Assembly (NCBI GenBank): GCA_021789565.1
Contig: JAJYJL010000111.1
Location: forward strand, 1 to 11,934
DNA length: 11,934 nt
Source: Acidobacteriota bacterium
GTDB taxonomy: Bacteria > Acidobacteriota > Terriglobia > UBA7540
Direction of reading: 5' to 3'
Numbering within the stretch: the stretch's first letter is position 1; each line of letters begins with the position of its first letter. The notes under the pieces are model-generated. The model saw only the letters and a list, made by a program, of their open reading frames with translations, was not told the DNA's origin and made no database searches. This document shows positions 1 to 8,308 of the stretch, piece by piece. The translations under genes and the position numbers were made by a program.

Positions 1-82
1 GGGTGAGAAATCCGCGCCGGCCTGCACCCGCCGCTCCGGGCTCCGCAGGCCCTCATTGCCGGTTGTCACAAGGCTGAGCGAC

Positions 83-2332
83 ATGCAAGCGCAGACCACC
101 GGCCCCTTATCAACGGATCGGGGGAGGAGTGAAATTATCGATATTAATGAAAGACCTGTACGCCGTGAGGTTCTGAAAGCATTGGGCGCGATCCCGATTG
201 TGGCCTTTGTTCCCACGCTCGCAGTGACTCGGGTGCAAAGTCCGCTGCATTTTGCATGTGGTGAAAACAACGATCTCTACCAGGCGGCAGTGGCTTCGGG
301 CGTTGCGATTAAGCGCTACGGCCATGTCAAAGACGCTGTCGCGCATGCGCGCGAGGGTTCCGGTGTCCTGGCGCTTGCAGAGGGTTATCCCCGCCAGAAG
401 ACCTCCATCGATACTGCGGTTTATGAGCAGGCTGCAAAGAAGAGACTGCGCCTGTACGTGGAGTTTCCTGATACTGTTCCGGGCCTGACTTTGGGTGACC
501 CGCAACACGCGGCGGAGGGCAGGTATCACAACATCCTCGAACGCTGCGTGGTCGCGACAAACTCGTTTGCTCCCGCGCTCAAACGGATGCGGATTCTGGC
601 GCTGCATGATTGCATCTACATTCCCGTGGAATCCCGGGCGGCCGAACTGGTTCTCGCACGTGTGGCGGGATTTGATTCCGCTGTCTACGGGCTTCCCAGG
701 GAGGGTGTGCATCCCATCCTTTTCAAGCACCCCGACCGGGACATTCTTGTTGCCACAACAAAGCTGAGCGAATTTGTCCTGGGCCGGTATGCGCCGCCCG
801 AGGCGTGGAGCTGTGTATGGCGGTGGATTTTAGAATGGCTCTTGCCGGGACGCCAATCCACGTTGCTCCACTGGACTGCTGCGGTGCGCCCGGCCTGCTG
901 GAAAGACGAAGCGCTGCGTGAGAACGCCGAACTCGAGTCTTTTGGAAAAGGTGTCGCGTGGTATTCAAACGCCACGATGTTTGTGGCGCCTTCATGGAAG
1001 CGGATGGTTTACAAGTACGCCAGGGATACTGATGTTCGGTACAACCTGGATTCCGAATGGCCCCTGGGCGACGGCAGTGAAGGAGTGCTGGAAGGTTTTT
1101 CGAGCAACATTGAATGGAACGGAAAGCAGCCAGTTGGTTGGAACCTTCGCAACGATTGCATTGGCGAAGTGTCGATGAGCATGGCGCTGTCAGGCGCCAT
1201 TGAAAAGAAGCCGGAAAACAGTACAAATGCCCGGAACCTGAACGACTTTATCTACTACAACTCGCAACTCGCTTCAGGCCCCAGAGGCGACCCCAGGAGT
1301 TCATCTTACGGCCTGGTGGGTTGGACCCTGCCGCTGGCGCCGGGGACATATTACGGCGATGACAACGCCCGAAGCATGCTGGGAACTATGGCAGCGGCCG
1401 GCCTGTTGCGCTCAAGCCGCTGGGACAATGGCGTACTTCGCTGCCTGCTGGCCAATTTGCGCACGACAGGTACGCTGGGGTTTCGGCACAACTCGCTGAC
1501 CGATGTGCAGTTGCAGAAATTCGGCTGGCGTCACTTCTACGAGGAGAAGTTCATCAACTACCATCCTCATTACGAGGCATACCTGTGGGCGTGTTTTCTA
1601 CGCGCCTATGAGAAGACACATTACGAGCCTTTCCTGCAACGGACCCGGACGGCTATTCGCATGACCATGGCAGCGTACCCTGACCACTGGCGGTGGACCA
1701 ATGGCCTGCAGCAGGAGCGAGCCCGAATGCTTTTGCCGCTGTCCTGGCTCGTGCAGATTCACAACACACCGGAGCATCGCGGCTGGCTCAAACGCGTCGC
1801 CAGAGACCTGCTCGATTTTCAGGACATATCAGGAGCTATTCGCGAGGAGGTCGGTTCCGAAAGTGGAGGGGAGTATGGCCCGCCAAAATCGAATGCAGCC
1901 TATGGAACTTCTGAGGCGCCGCTGCTCCAGCAGAATGGTGATCCGGTTTGTGACTTGCTTTATACCACCAATTTTGCCTTTCTGGGCCTGCACGAAGCGG
2001 CGGTCGCCACCCGCGACTCGATGTATGTTCAGGCGGTAAACAAGCTTGCGGAGTTTCTTTGCCGCATCCAGATCAGGTCAGAAAAGCATCCGGAACTGGC
2101 CGGCGGCTGGTTTCGGGCGTTTGATTATGGAAGGTGGGATTACTGGGCCAGCGGATCAGACTGGGGCTGGGGGCCATGGTCAATCGAGACCGGCTGGACG
2201 CAGTCCTGGATCACGGCCGTGCTGGGAATGCGCCATCTCCGCACTTCGCTGTGGGAATTGACGGGACGCATCAATCTTGACGCGGATCTGAAAGATCTGG
2301 CAGCAATCATGTTCAGTAAGCGACAGACATGA
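83..2332 (+). CDS. Tat-exported GATase-like / six-hairpin glycosidase-like protein
   Basis: Probably an exported carbohydrate-active enzyme; no exact reaction can be named. Numbered from the ATG at 83 (749 residues), a twin-arginine motif (RREVLKALG, Arg27-Arg28) precedes a short hydrophobic stretch, so Tat export is likely. Residues about 55-270 resemble a class I glutamine-amidotransferase-like (ThuA / beta-galactosidase-trimerisation type) fold, ending in a characteristic VATTKLSEFVLGRYAP segment; I see no GxCxG nucleophile elbow, so it is probably non-catalytic. Residues about 290-740 look like an (alpha/alpha)6 toroid, with GVLEGFSS (about 334-341), RNDCIGE (356-362), YYGDDNAR (423-430) and a Trp-rich end (about 685-709). 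The start is uncertain: TTG at 56 and ATG at 83 are in frame, but a strong Shine-Dalgarno at 121-129 points to an ATC at 137. The sulfatase gene follows after 80 bp on the same strand, supporting a role in glycan breakdown. The gene is secure; its function is inferred. Confidence 0.8.
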   Translation: MQAQTTGPLSTDRGRSEIIDINERPVRREVLKALGAIPIVAFVPTLAVTRVQSPLHFACGENNDLYQAAVASGVAIKRYGHVKDAVAHAREGSGVLALAEGYPRQKTSIDTAVYEQAAKKRLRLYVEFPDTVPGLTLGDPQHAAEGRYHNILERCVVATNSFAPALKRMRILALHDCIYIPVESRAAELVLARVAGFDSAVYGLPREGVHPILFKHPDRDILVATTKLSEFVLGRYAPPEAWSCVWRWILEWLLPGRQSTLLHWTAAVRPACWKDEALRENAELESFGKGVAWYSNATMFVAPSWKRMVYKYARDTDVRYNLDSEWPLGDGSEGVLEGFSSNIEWNGKQPVGWNLRNDCIGEVSMSMALSGAIEKKPENSTNARNLNDFIYYNSQLASGPRGDPRSSSYGLVGWTLPLAPGTYYGDDNARSMLGTMAAAGLLRSSRWDNGVLRCLLANLRTTGTLGFRHNSLTDVQLQKFGWRHFYEEKFINYHPHYEAYLWACFLRAYEKTHYEPFLQRTRTAIRMTMAAYPDHWRWTNGLQQERARMLLPLSWLVQIHNTPEHRGWLKRVARDLLDFQDISGAIREEVGSESGGEYGPPKSNAAYGTSEAPLLQQNGDPVCDLLYTTNFAFLGLHEAAVATRDSMYVQAVNKLAEFLCRIQIRSEKHPELAGGWFRAFDYGRWDYWASGSDWGWGPWSIETGWTQSWITAVLGMRHLRTSLWELTGRINLDADLKDLAAIMFSKRQT
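121..129 (+). promoter_or_regulatory. Strong Shine-Dalgarno inside the annotated 5' end of the first gene
   Basis: GGGGAGGAG is the best ribosome-binding site near this gene. It lies downstream of the ATG at 83, 7 bases before an in-frame ATC (137) and 17 bases before an out-of-frame ATG (147) that reads only nine codons to a stop. Starting at the ATC puts the twin arginines at residues 9-10, the same positions as in the neighbouring sulfatase. Confidence 0.45.
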
Positions 2333-2398
2333 TTTTGTGCAAGTCCCTGGCATGGCGGTATCCTCTGTTTAATACCAGCAGTCCACGACGAAGAGCGT

Positions 2399-2405
2399 GA
2401 GGTGA
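2399..2405 (+). promoter_or_regulatory. Shine-Dalgarno deciding the TTG start of the sulfatase
   Basis: GAGGTGA ends 7 bases before the TTG at 2413. An in-frame TGA at 2398-2400 rules out any upstream start, and the GTG at 2402 is out of frame, so the TTG is the supported start codon. Confidence 0.7.
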
Positions 2406-2412
2406 ACAGCGT

Positions 2413-3885
2413 TTGGACATTGAGAAGAAAGTCTCGCGCCGTGAAGCTCTGCAAGTCGGAGTCTCGGCGGTAAGTGGTTCGATAGCTGCTCCTTTGGTTG
2501 CCGGGCAGGGCCAGCCCGCGGAAGGGAAGAAGGGTAGGCGGCCAAACTTCGTTATCTTCATGACCGATGGCCAACGGCCGGACCAGTTCAGCTACATGGC
2601 GCAAGCCGGACCATCGGCCCTGCCGTGGGACCAGAACAACATCAACGGCATGATTCAGACGCCTAACATGGATCGGGTTGCTCGCGAAGGACTGCAGTTC
2701 AGAAATGCGTTTGTGGTAAACGCGCTTTGCGCTCCCAGCCGCGGAGCCATCCTGACGGGACTCTACTCGCGGAGCAACGGAGTGATCGACAACAAGGAAC
2801 GTCCGCTGGCCGAAGGCGTGAAGATCATTTCGGATTATCTGCATGAGGCGGGTTATGAGGTTGCCTTCTGCGGAAAATCGCATATCAAGGGCGCACTGCG
2901 CGATCATTACTGGGACTACTACTTTGGCTACCTGATACAGCAGCCTTACCTGAACCCGCGCATTGCTGAAGGGCACTATGGAAAGATCGGGGTAGACCGC
3001 GAATACCGCGGCTATGTGGATGACCTCGTTACCAACGCCGCTGTCGGATGGCTTCAGGGAAGGAGAGAGAAGCCCTTCTGCCTTTTTGTCTGGCTGAAGG
3101 TCCCGCATGGCGAGGGCATCCGCCCCCGTCATCTCGAGCAGTTGTATGATGGTGTCTCTGTCCAGAAGCCGAAAACGTTTGACGAAGACCTGAAAGGGTA
3201 TCCCGGAAAACCCAGGGCATTTGCCCACGCTGACAACAAACTTGGCGCTTTCGAGTACTGTTCGACCCTGGAACAGATCGTTAAAAGCCACAACGCCAAC
3301 ACCGTGGCAGCCGACGAGTACCTGGGCCGACTGCTGCGCGTGCTGGAAGATTCAAAGAAGCTCGACGATACGGTGGTGATGACCACCGCCGATCATGGGT
3401 ATTTCCTGGGTGAGTGGCATTTTATAGATAAACGCTTCATGCATGAACCTGCGATCAGGGTTCCGTTGAACATCCGCTACCCGAAGCTGACGAGGCCGGG
3501 GACGGTGCTCGACCAGATGGTATTGAACATCGATATCGCCCCCACGGTTCTGGATCTGGCAGGTGTTAAAATTCCATCGCGCATTCAGGGCCGGAGTGTG
3601 GTTCCGCTGATCCGCGGTAATAGCGCGGGCTGGCGAAGGGACTGGCTCTATTCGTTTTACGAATTCCCAGGGCCGAATATGGTTCCCAAGAATCACGGCG
3701 TCCGGACCGAACGGTACAAGTTTATTGAGTATTACGAGGAAGAGCCTAAGGAATATGAGCTCTATGACCTTCAGAAAGATCCGCGCGAGCTTCATAATCT
3801 CTACGGCGATCCTGGTTATCGCGACTTGACCGAGAAATTAAGGAAGCGGCTGAATGAGCTTCGGGCGGAAACGGGTGAATCTTAA
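2413..3885 (+). CDS. Tat-exported S1-family (type I) sulfatase
   Basis: Hydrolyses sulfate esters, most likely on a sulfated saccharide, outside the cytoplasm. The 490-residue protein has a twin-arginine signal (SRREALQVG, Arg9-Arg10) followed by a hydrophobic stretch. The sulfatase fold starts at PNFVIFMTDGQR (45-55). The formylglycine motif Cys106-x-Pro-Ser-Arg110 lies in LCAPSRGAILTG, so the Cys-type enzyme needs a maturase (FGE or anSME), which is not in this window. Other hallmarks are GKSH (Lys154, His156), PHGE (His232), the C-terminal metal-site DHG (Asp327, His328) and Lys340. Oddity: the usual second N-terminal metal ligand (Asp, or Gln in phosphonate monoester hydrolases) is Gly53. 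The relative phosphonate monoester hydrolases share this fold, but the sulfatase call fits better. A 34-bp gap to the sugar transporter suggests one operon. Substrate unknown. Confidence 0.92.
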   Translation: MDIEKKVSRREALQVGVSAVSGSIAAPLVAGQGQPAEGKKGRRPNFVIFMTDGQRPDQFSYMAQAGPSALPWDQNNINGMIQTPNMDRVAREGLQFRNAFVVNALCAPSRGAILTGLYSRSNGVIDNKERPLAEGVKIISDYLHEAGYEVAFCGKSHIKGALRDHYWDYYFGYLIQQPYLNPRIAEGHYGKIGVDREYRGYVDDLVTNAAVGWLQGRREKPFCLFVWLKVPHGEGIRPRHLEQLYDGVSVQKPKTFDEDLKGYPGKPRAFAHADNKLGAFEYCSTLEQIVKSHNANTVAADEYLGRLLRVLEDSKKLDDTVVMTTADHGYFLGEWHFIDKRFMHEPAIRVPLNIRYPKLTRPGTVLDQMVLNIDIAPTVLDLAGVKIPSRIQGRSVVPLIRGNSAGWRRDWLYSFYEFPGPNMVPKNHGVRTERYKFIEYYEEEPKEYELYDLQKDPRELHNLYGDPGYRDLTEKLRKRLNELRAETGES

Positions 3886-3919
3886 AACGGCTGGCCTGTA
3901 CAAGCGGATTTGAGGAACT

Positions 3920-4966
3920 ATGAACGCAATTTCATCTGCGGTGGCGATAGGTCTGGCGCTCGCAGTCGTTTCCGGGCTGATGAACGGAACTTTCACGCTG
4001 CCCATGCGATACCTGGGGCGATGGTCGTGGGAGAACGTCTGGGCGCTTTTTATTGTGGTCGCTTGCATTCTGATGCCCGTTGTTATTGCGTGGACAACCG
4101 TTTCCAACCTTCGCGAAGCTCTTCAGCAGGCGCCGACCCATGCCATTGTCATGGCGATTGTGTGCGGCTTTGCGTGGGGTTTTGGGGCCGTCATGTTCGG
4201 GCAGAGCGTCAGCGCCATTGGCATTTCTCTGGCCAACACTTTCGTGCTGGCCATCAGTTCCTCCCTGGGCTCGTTTCTGCCGATCCTGTTGCTCGATCCG
4301 GGCAAGCTGTTTGAAAAGCAGGGTGAGGCAATCATGGCGGGAACGGTGATTGCGATTGCGGGCATCGCCTTCTGCGGCTACGCTGCAAAGCTGAAGGAGC
4401 GCAGCCAGATGAACGAAAATGTCCGGCAGGAAATGGTGGGTGAAGCCCGGCCATTCTGGACCGGCCTCCTGCTCTGCGCCGGCGCCGGAGTTCTGTCGGC
4501 GGTCTTCAACATTGGCTACAGCGGCGCGCAGGGGATTGTCCAATCCGCAGTCCACATGGGCAACAGCGCCTTTGCGGGTTCAAACCTGGTTTGGTTGCTG
4601 ATGCTGACGGGCGGAGCCGTTTCGAATCTGGGGTTTTGCGCGTATTTATTCAAGCGCAACATGAGCTTTGGAAAATATATGCAGCGTAATACCGCATCGC
4701 TTTATGGGCTGACGCTGTTGATGGGCCTGCTATGGGGCGGGAGCATCTTTGTTTACGGTTCCGCCGCGCCCAGGCTGGGCAGGCTGGGTCCGGCCATAGG
4801 CTGGCCGCTCAGCCTCTCCGTCGGCCTGCTCACTGCCAACGTCTGCGGCATCCTTGCGGGCGAGTGGCGTTTTTCGCGCTCGGTTGAGCGGGTGTTTATG
4901 GGCGCCGGGCTGCTGGTGCTGATTCTTGCTATCGTCACACTGGGTTGGTCCGGCACGCTGGGATGA
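3920..4966 (+). CDS. RhaT-family L-rhamnose/H+ symporter-like permease
   Basis: An inner-membrane sugar permease of the RhaT (drug/metabolite transporter-like) family, which in E. coli imports L-rhamnose with protons. At 348 residues it matches the family length (E. coli RhaT, 344). It is hydrophobic throughout with about ten membrane segments and carries family-like landmarks: WSWENVW (35-41), FAWGFGAVMFG (84-94), an AAKLKER loop (155-161) and NLGFC (236-240). The ATG at 3920 has GAGGA at 3912-3916, a short 3-base spacing. It sits 34 bp after the sulfatase, implying co-transcription and import of a sugar released by the exported enzymes. Rhamnose is the family default; other deoxysugars are possible. 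No rhamnose isomerase, kinase or aldolase gene is present in the window. Confidence 0.85.
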   Translation: MNAISSAVAIGLALAVVSGLMNGTFTLPMRYLGRWSWENVWALFIVVACILMPVVIAWTTVSNLREALQQAPTHAIVMAIVCGFAWGFGAVMFGQSVSAIGISLANTFVLAISSSLGSFLPILLLDPGKLFEKQGEAIMAGTVIAIAGIAFCGYAAKLKERSQMNENVRQEMVGEARPFWTGLLLCAGAGVLSAVFNIGYSGAQGIVQSAVHMGNSAFAGSNLVWLLMLTGGAVSNLGFCAYLFKRNMSFGKYMQRNTASLYGLTLLMGLLWGGSIFVYGSAAPRLGRLGPAIGWPLSLSVGLLTANVCGILAGEWRFSRSVERVFMGAGLLVLILAIVTLGWSGTLG

Positions 4967-5053
4967 TTGGGGTGTTTTCCTTAAAGTGAATTTCCAGTTA
5001 GATGCTGCCACGAAGCGGGCTGTGAAGAAACACAAACCTTCCGCCAGGAAAAT

Positions 5054-8000
5054 CTAATTCTTTGAAAAGTGCTCAGCCTCTGGTGAAAGCACAGGTGCGA
5101 CGGCAGTTTCGGGGTCCTCCTGCCTTTTGCTGCGCTGGCGCCATCTCAGGAAGGCATCCATATAGGTGTAAAAGACCGGCGTGAGATAGAGCGTTACAAG
5201 CTGGGCAAACAGCAGGCCGCCCACCACGCAAACGCCCAGCGGGCGGCGAGAGTCGGCGTCGGCGCCAATGCCGATGGCGATGGGCAGTGTGCCGATGATG
5301 GCGCACGCGGTGGTCATCATGATGGGGCGGAAGCGAATCATGGATCCCTGATAAGCGGCTTCGCTTGCGGTGTAATTGTGCTTCCGTTCCGCTTCCAAAG
5401 CGAAATCGACCATCATGATGGCGTTCTTCTTGACAATGCCGATCAGCATGATGAGGCCGACGAAGCCGTAGAGGTCGAGGTCCATGTGGAATAGCGAGAG
5501 GGTGAGCAGACCGCCGAAAGCTGCGGCCGGCAAGCCGGTCAGGATCGTGATGGGGTGGGCATAGCTTTCGTAAAGGATGCCCAGGACAATATAGATCACA
5601 AGCACCGTCATGATCAGCAGGATGCCCAGTCCCGTGAGGGATTCCTTGAAGGCATGGGCGGCGCCCTGGAAGTCGGTTGTGATGGATATGGGCAGCGTGG
5701 AACTGGCAAGCGCCTCCACTTCGCTCACCGCCTGGCCCAGAGCGACGCCCGGAGCGAGATCAAATGACATCGTCACGGAGGGAAGCTGGCCGCTGTGATT
5801 TACGGTGAGCGGGCCGACGCTGGTCGTAAATTTCGAGACGGCGCTGAGTGGAACAAGCTGGCCAGAGGACGAACTGATGTAAAGCTCTGAGAGCATGTTG
5901 GGGTCGCTCTGGAACTTGTCCTGCACCTGCATTACCACCCAGTATTCATCACTTGAAGTGTAGATGGGAGAAACGAGCCGCTGGCCGTAAGCGCTGTAGA
6001 GAGCGTCTTCAACCTGCTGCGGGCTCACTCCCAGCGCAGCCGCCTTATCGCGGTCTACCACGACGTTGGCCTGGGGGTTTTTGATCTGCAGGTCGCTCGT
6101 GACGTCCTCAAGGCCGGGCAAATTCCTCATTTTTGCTTCAAACTGCTCGGCGTTTTTGTAGAGATCGTCCGCCTCAGGGCTCGCCAGGGTGAACTGGTAG
6201 AGGCTCTTGGTCGCGTTGCCGCCGATCCGGATGGGAGGCGGGTTCGTCATAAACACGCGAATTCCCGGGACCTTATCCACCTTCGGCTGCAGTTCATGGA
6301 TGACGTCGTCGATGGTCATATGGTGCTCATAGAGCGGGCGAACCCAGCGGACTACGTCGTCGAGGGCGGGGTCGTGGCCGTAGCGGGCAACCAGGTGATC
6401 ATACGCGGCACTGTGGCTCCAGGGGCGGTTGGGACGGTCCAGCAAGTGAAGGAAGGCGTGCCCATTGTTCATGCCGTTGTTGAACCCTCCGCCGATGCCC
6501 GAGAAAAATTGAACCACGCTCGGGTCAGCCTTCAGGATGCGATTGATGGCCTGCTGATGCAGCGCCATGGAGTCAAAGGAGATTCCCTGATTGGCCTGTG
6601 TTGCCACCGCAATCCGTCCCGAATCGCCACCCGGCAGGAAGCCTTTAGGGATTATCCAAAACTCCCACGCAGTTCCTACTAGCACGAGAAAACCTAGAAT
6701 CATCACGACTGCGCGATGCCGCAAGGCCAATCGGAGGCTCCATCCATACCAGCGGAGCGAGGTATCCAGGATGTTTTCCAATTTGCGATACAGCCACTTT
6801 TGCCGTTTTTCGTGCTGGTGACGCAAATAGCGGCGGGCGAGCATCGGGCTGAGAGTGACAGAGACTACGCCGGAAACCAGCACCGCGGAAATGATGACCA
6901 CGGCAAATTCATGGAGCAGACGCCCGAAGACGCCCGGCATGAAAAAGACCGGAAGGAAAACGACGGCCAGCGAGAGTGTCATGGAGAGAATGGTGAAGTT
7001 GACTTCCTTTGAACCATCCAGTGCGGCCTGGAGGGGCGTCTTGCCCATTTCCAGGTGCCGCACGATATTCTCCAGCATCACAATGGCGTCGTCGACAACG
7101 AAGCCCACAGAGAGGGTCAAGGCCAGTAAAGACAGATTGTCTATGGTATAGCCCAGCAGATACATCACCGCGAAGGTGCCCATGATGGCCATGGGCAGGG
7201 CCATGCTCGGGATGACGGTGGCAGAAGCATTCCGCAGGAAGAGAAAGATGACCAGGACCACCAGGAAGATGGCAAGCACCAGCGTGAATTTGACGTCGTT
7301 GACGGATTCTTCGATGGAAACGGAGCGGTCGTACTCGATGGAGAGATGGATGGAGGGTGGCAGAATCGAGTAAAAGCGCGGCAGAAGTTTGCGGATGTTT
7401 TTAACGATGTCGATGGTGTTGGTGCCGGGTTGCCGCTGGACGGCCAGCATGATGCCAGGCATGCCGTTGATCCAGTTGGCTACGTAATTATCCTGCACTC
7501 CGTTGTTGACGGTTGCCACCTGGTCCAGCCGCACCGGGGCCCCGTTACGGTAAGCGACAACCAGGGGCCGATAGACCCGAGCGTCGGAAAGCTGCCCGTT
7601 GGATTCCAGGTTAAAGGCTTTGTGGGCGCCGTAGAGCGTCCCCATGGGCATGTTAACGTTGGCATTTCGAATGGCCTGCTCAACCTGGTCAATCCCGATA
7701 TGGCGGCTGGCAAGGGCCTTGGGGTTCAGTTGGACCCGCACAGCGTACTTGGCCGAACCATGGACCTCAACTTCAGCGACCCCGGGAACCATTGAAATTT
7801 GCTCGGCTACCAGGGTTTCAGCATATTGGTCTACTCTGTAGAGCGGAAGGGTCGGTGAAGTGACAGCCAGCATAAAGATGGCCTGGTCGGCCGGGTTCAC
7901 TTTTCGCAGTGTCGGTGGAAAGGGCAGATTTGCCGGAAGCTGACTGGCGGCTGCGGAGATGGCTGATTGTACGTCGAGGGCGGCCGAATCGATGTTTCTG

Positions 8001-8293
8001 CTGAGATCAAACTGCAGGGTGATTGACGTGTTGCCGAGAGAGCTGGTTGACGTCATCGAATCCAGGCCGGCAATGGTGGTGAACTGCTTTTCCAGAGGCG
8101 TCGCCACGGACGAGGCCATGGTGTCCGGACTGGCGCCTGGAAGCCCGGCAGAGACCTCGATGGTGGGGAAATCGACGTTGGGCAGGTCACTGACGGCCAG
8201 GTAGTGGTAGCCGATGATGCCGAAGAGCAGAATAGCCAGCATCACAAGGCTGGTCATGACCGGCCGGCGTATAAAGGGTTCGCAGAAATTCAT
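5054..8293 (-). CDS. RND multidrug efflux permease, MdtB/MdtC-like (HAE-1)
   Basis: A proton-driven inner-membrane pump that moves drugs or other amphiphiles from periplasm or membrane toward an outer-membrane channel. The 1079 residues show the RND pattern: N-terminal FIRRPVMTSLVMLAI membrane segment, first porter region with PNVDFPTIEV and GASPD, TM4 with the proton-relay pair Asp401-Asp402 (VVDDAIVMLEN), a repeat half starting near 525, and TM10 with GIVKKNA, where Lys956 matches the essential Lys of AcrB. The signature resembles MdtB/MdtC more than AcrB. It is about 40 residues longer than usual MdtB proteins; much of the excess seems to be an insert near residues 622-655. AGGAA at 8298-8302 lies 4 bases before the ATG. 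It follows the adaptor gene by 15 bp, so they form one operon. Substrate unknown. Confidence 0.95.
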   Translation of the reverse strand: MNFCEPFIRRPVMTSLVMLAILLFGIIGYHYLAVSDLPNVDFPTIEVSAGLPGASPDTMASSVATPLEKQFTTIAGLDSMTSTSSLGNTSITLQFDLSRNIDSAALDVQSAISAAASQLPANLPFPPTLRKVNPADQAIFMLAVTSPTLPLYRVDQYAETLVAEQISMVPGVAEVEVHGSAKYAVRVQLNPKALASRHIGIDQVEQAIRNANVNMPMGTLYGAHKAFNLESNGQLSDARVYRPLVVAYRNGAPVRLDQVATVNNGVQDNYVANWINGMPGIMLAVQRQPGTNTIDIVKNIRKLLPRFYSILPPSIHLSIEYDRSVSIEESVNDVKFTLVLAIFLVVLVIFLFLRNASATVIPSMALPMAIMGTFAVMYLLGYTIDNLSLLALTLSVGFVVDDAIVMLENIVRHLEMGKTPLQAALDGSKEVNFTILSMTLSLAVVFLPVFFMPGVFGRLLHEFAVVIISAVLVSGVVSVTLSPMLARRYLRHQHEKRQKWLYRKLENILDTSLRWYGWSLRLALRHRAVVMILGFLVLVGTAWEFWIIPKGFLPGGDSGRIAVATQANQGISFDSMALHQQAINRILKADPSVVQFFSGIGGGFNNGMNNGHAFLHLLDRPNRPWSHSAAYDHLVARYGHDPALDDVVRWVRPLYEHHMTIDDVIHELQPKVDKVPGIRVFMTNPPPIRIGGNATKSLYQFTLASPEADDLYKNAEQFEAKMRNLPGLEDVTSDLQIKNPQANVVVDRDKAAALGVSPQQVEDALYSAYGQRLVSPIYTSSDEYWVVMQVQDKFQSDPNMLSELYISSSSGQLVPLSAVSKFTTSVGPLTVNHSGQLPSVTMSFDLAPGVALGQAVSEVEALASSTLPISITTDFQGAAHAFKESLTGLGILLIMTVLVIYIVLGILYESYAHPITILTGLPAAAFGGLLTLSLFHMDLDLYGFVGLIMLIGIVKKNAIMMVDFALEAERKHNYTASEAAYQGSMIRFRPIMMTTACAIIGTLPIAIGIGADADSRRPLGVCVVGGLLFAQLVTLYLTPVFYTYMDAFLRWRQRSKRQEDPETAVAPVLSPEAEHFSKN

Positions 8294-8308
8294 GACATTC
8301 CTGACTCT

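Noticed and set aside
147..176. An ATG with the strong Shine-Dalgarno at 121-129 as a leader-peptide start
   Set aside because: It encodes only nine residues before a stop, its spacing of 17 bases is too long, and the in-frame ATC explains the ribosome-binding site better.
2140..3291. A 383-codon open frame on the minus strand overlapping the end of the first gene and most of the sulfatase
   Set aside because: It lies opposite two well-supported genes, has no recognisable domain or good ribosome-binding site, and is the kind of long antisense frame that GC-rich coding DNA produces.
4967..5053. A bidirectional terminator between the convergent permease and RND genes
   Set aside because: Only a 4-bp TTCC/GGAA stem is visible, with no proper T-run; too weak to call.
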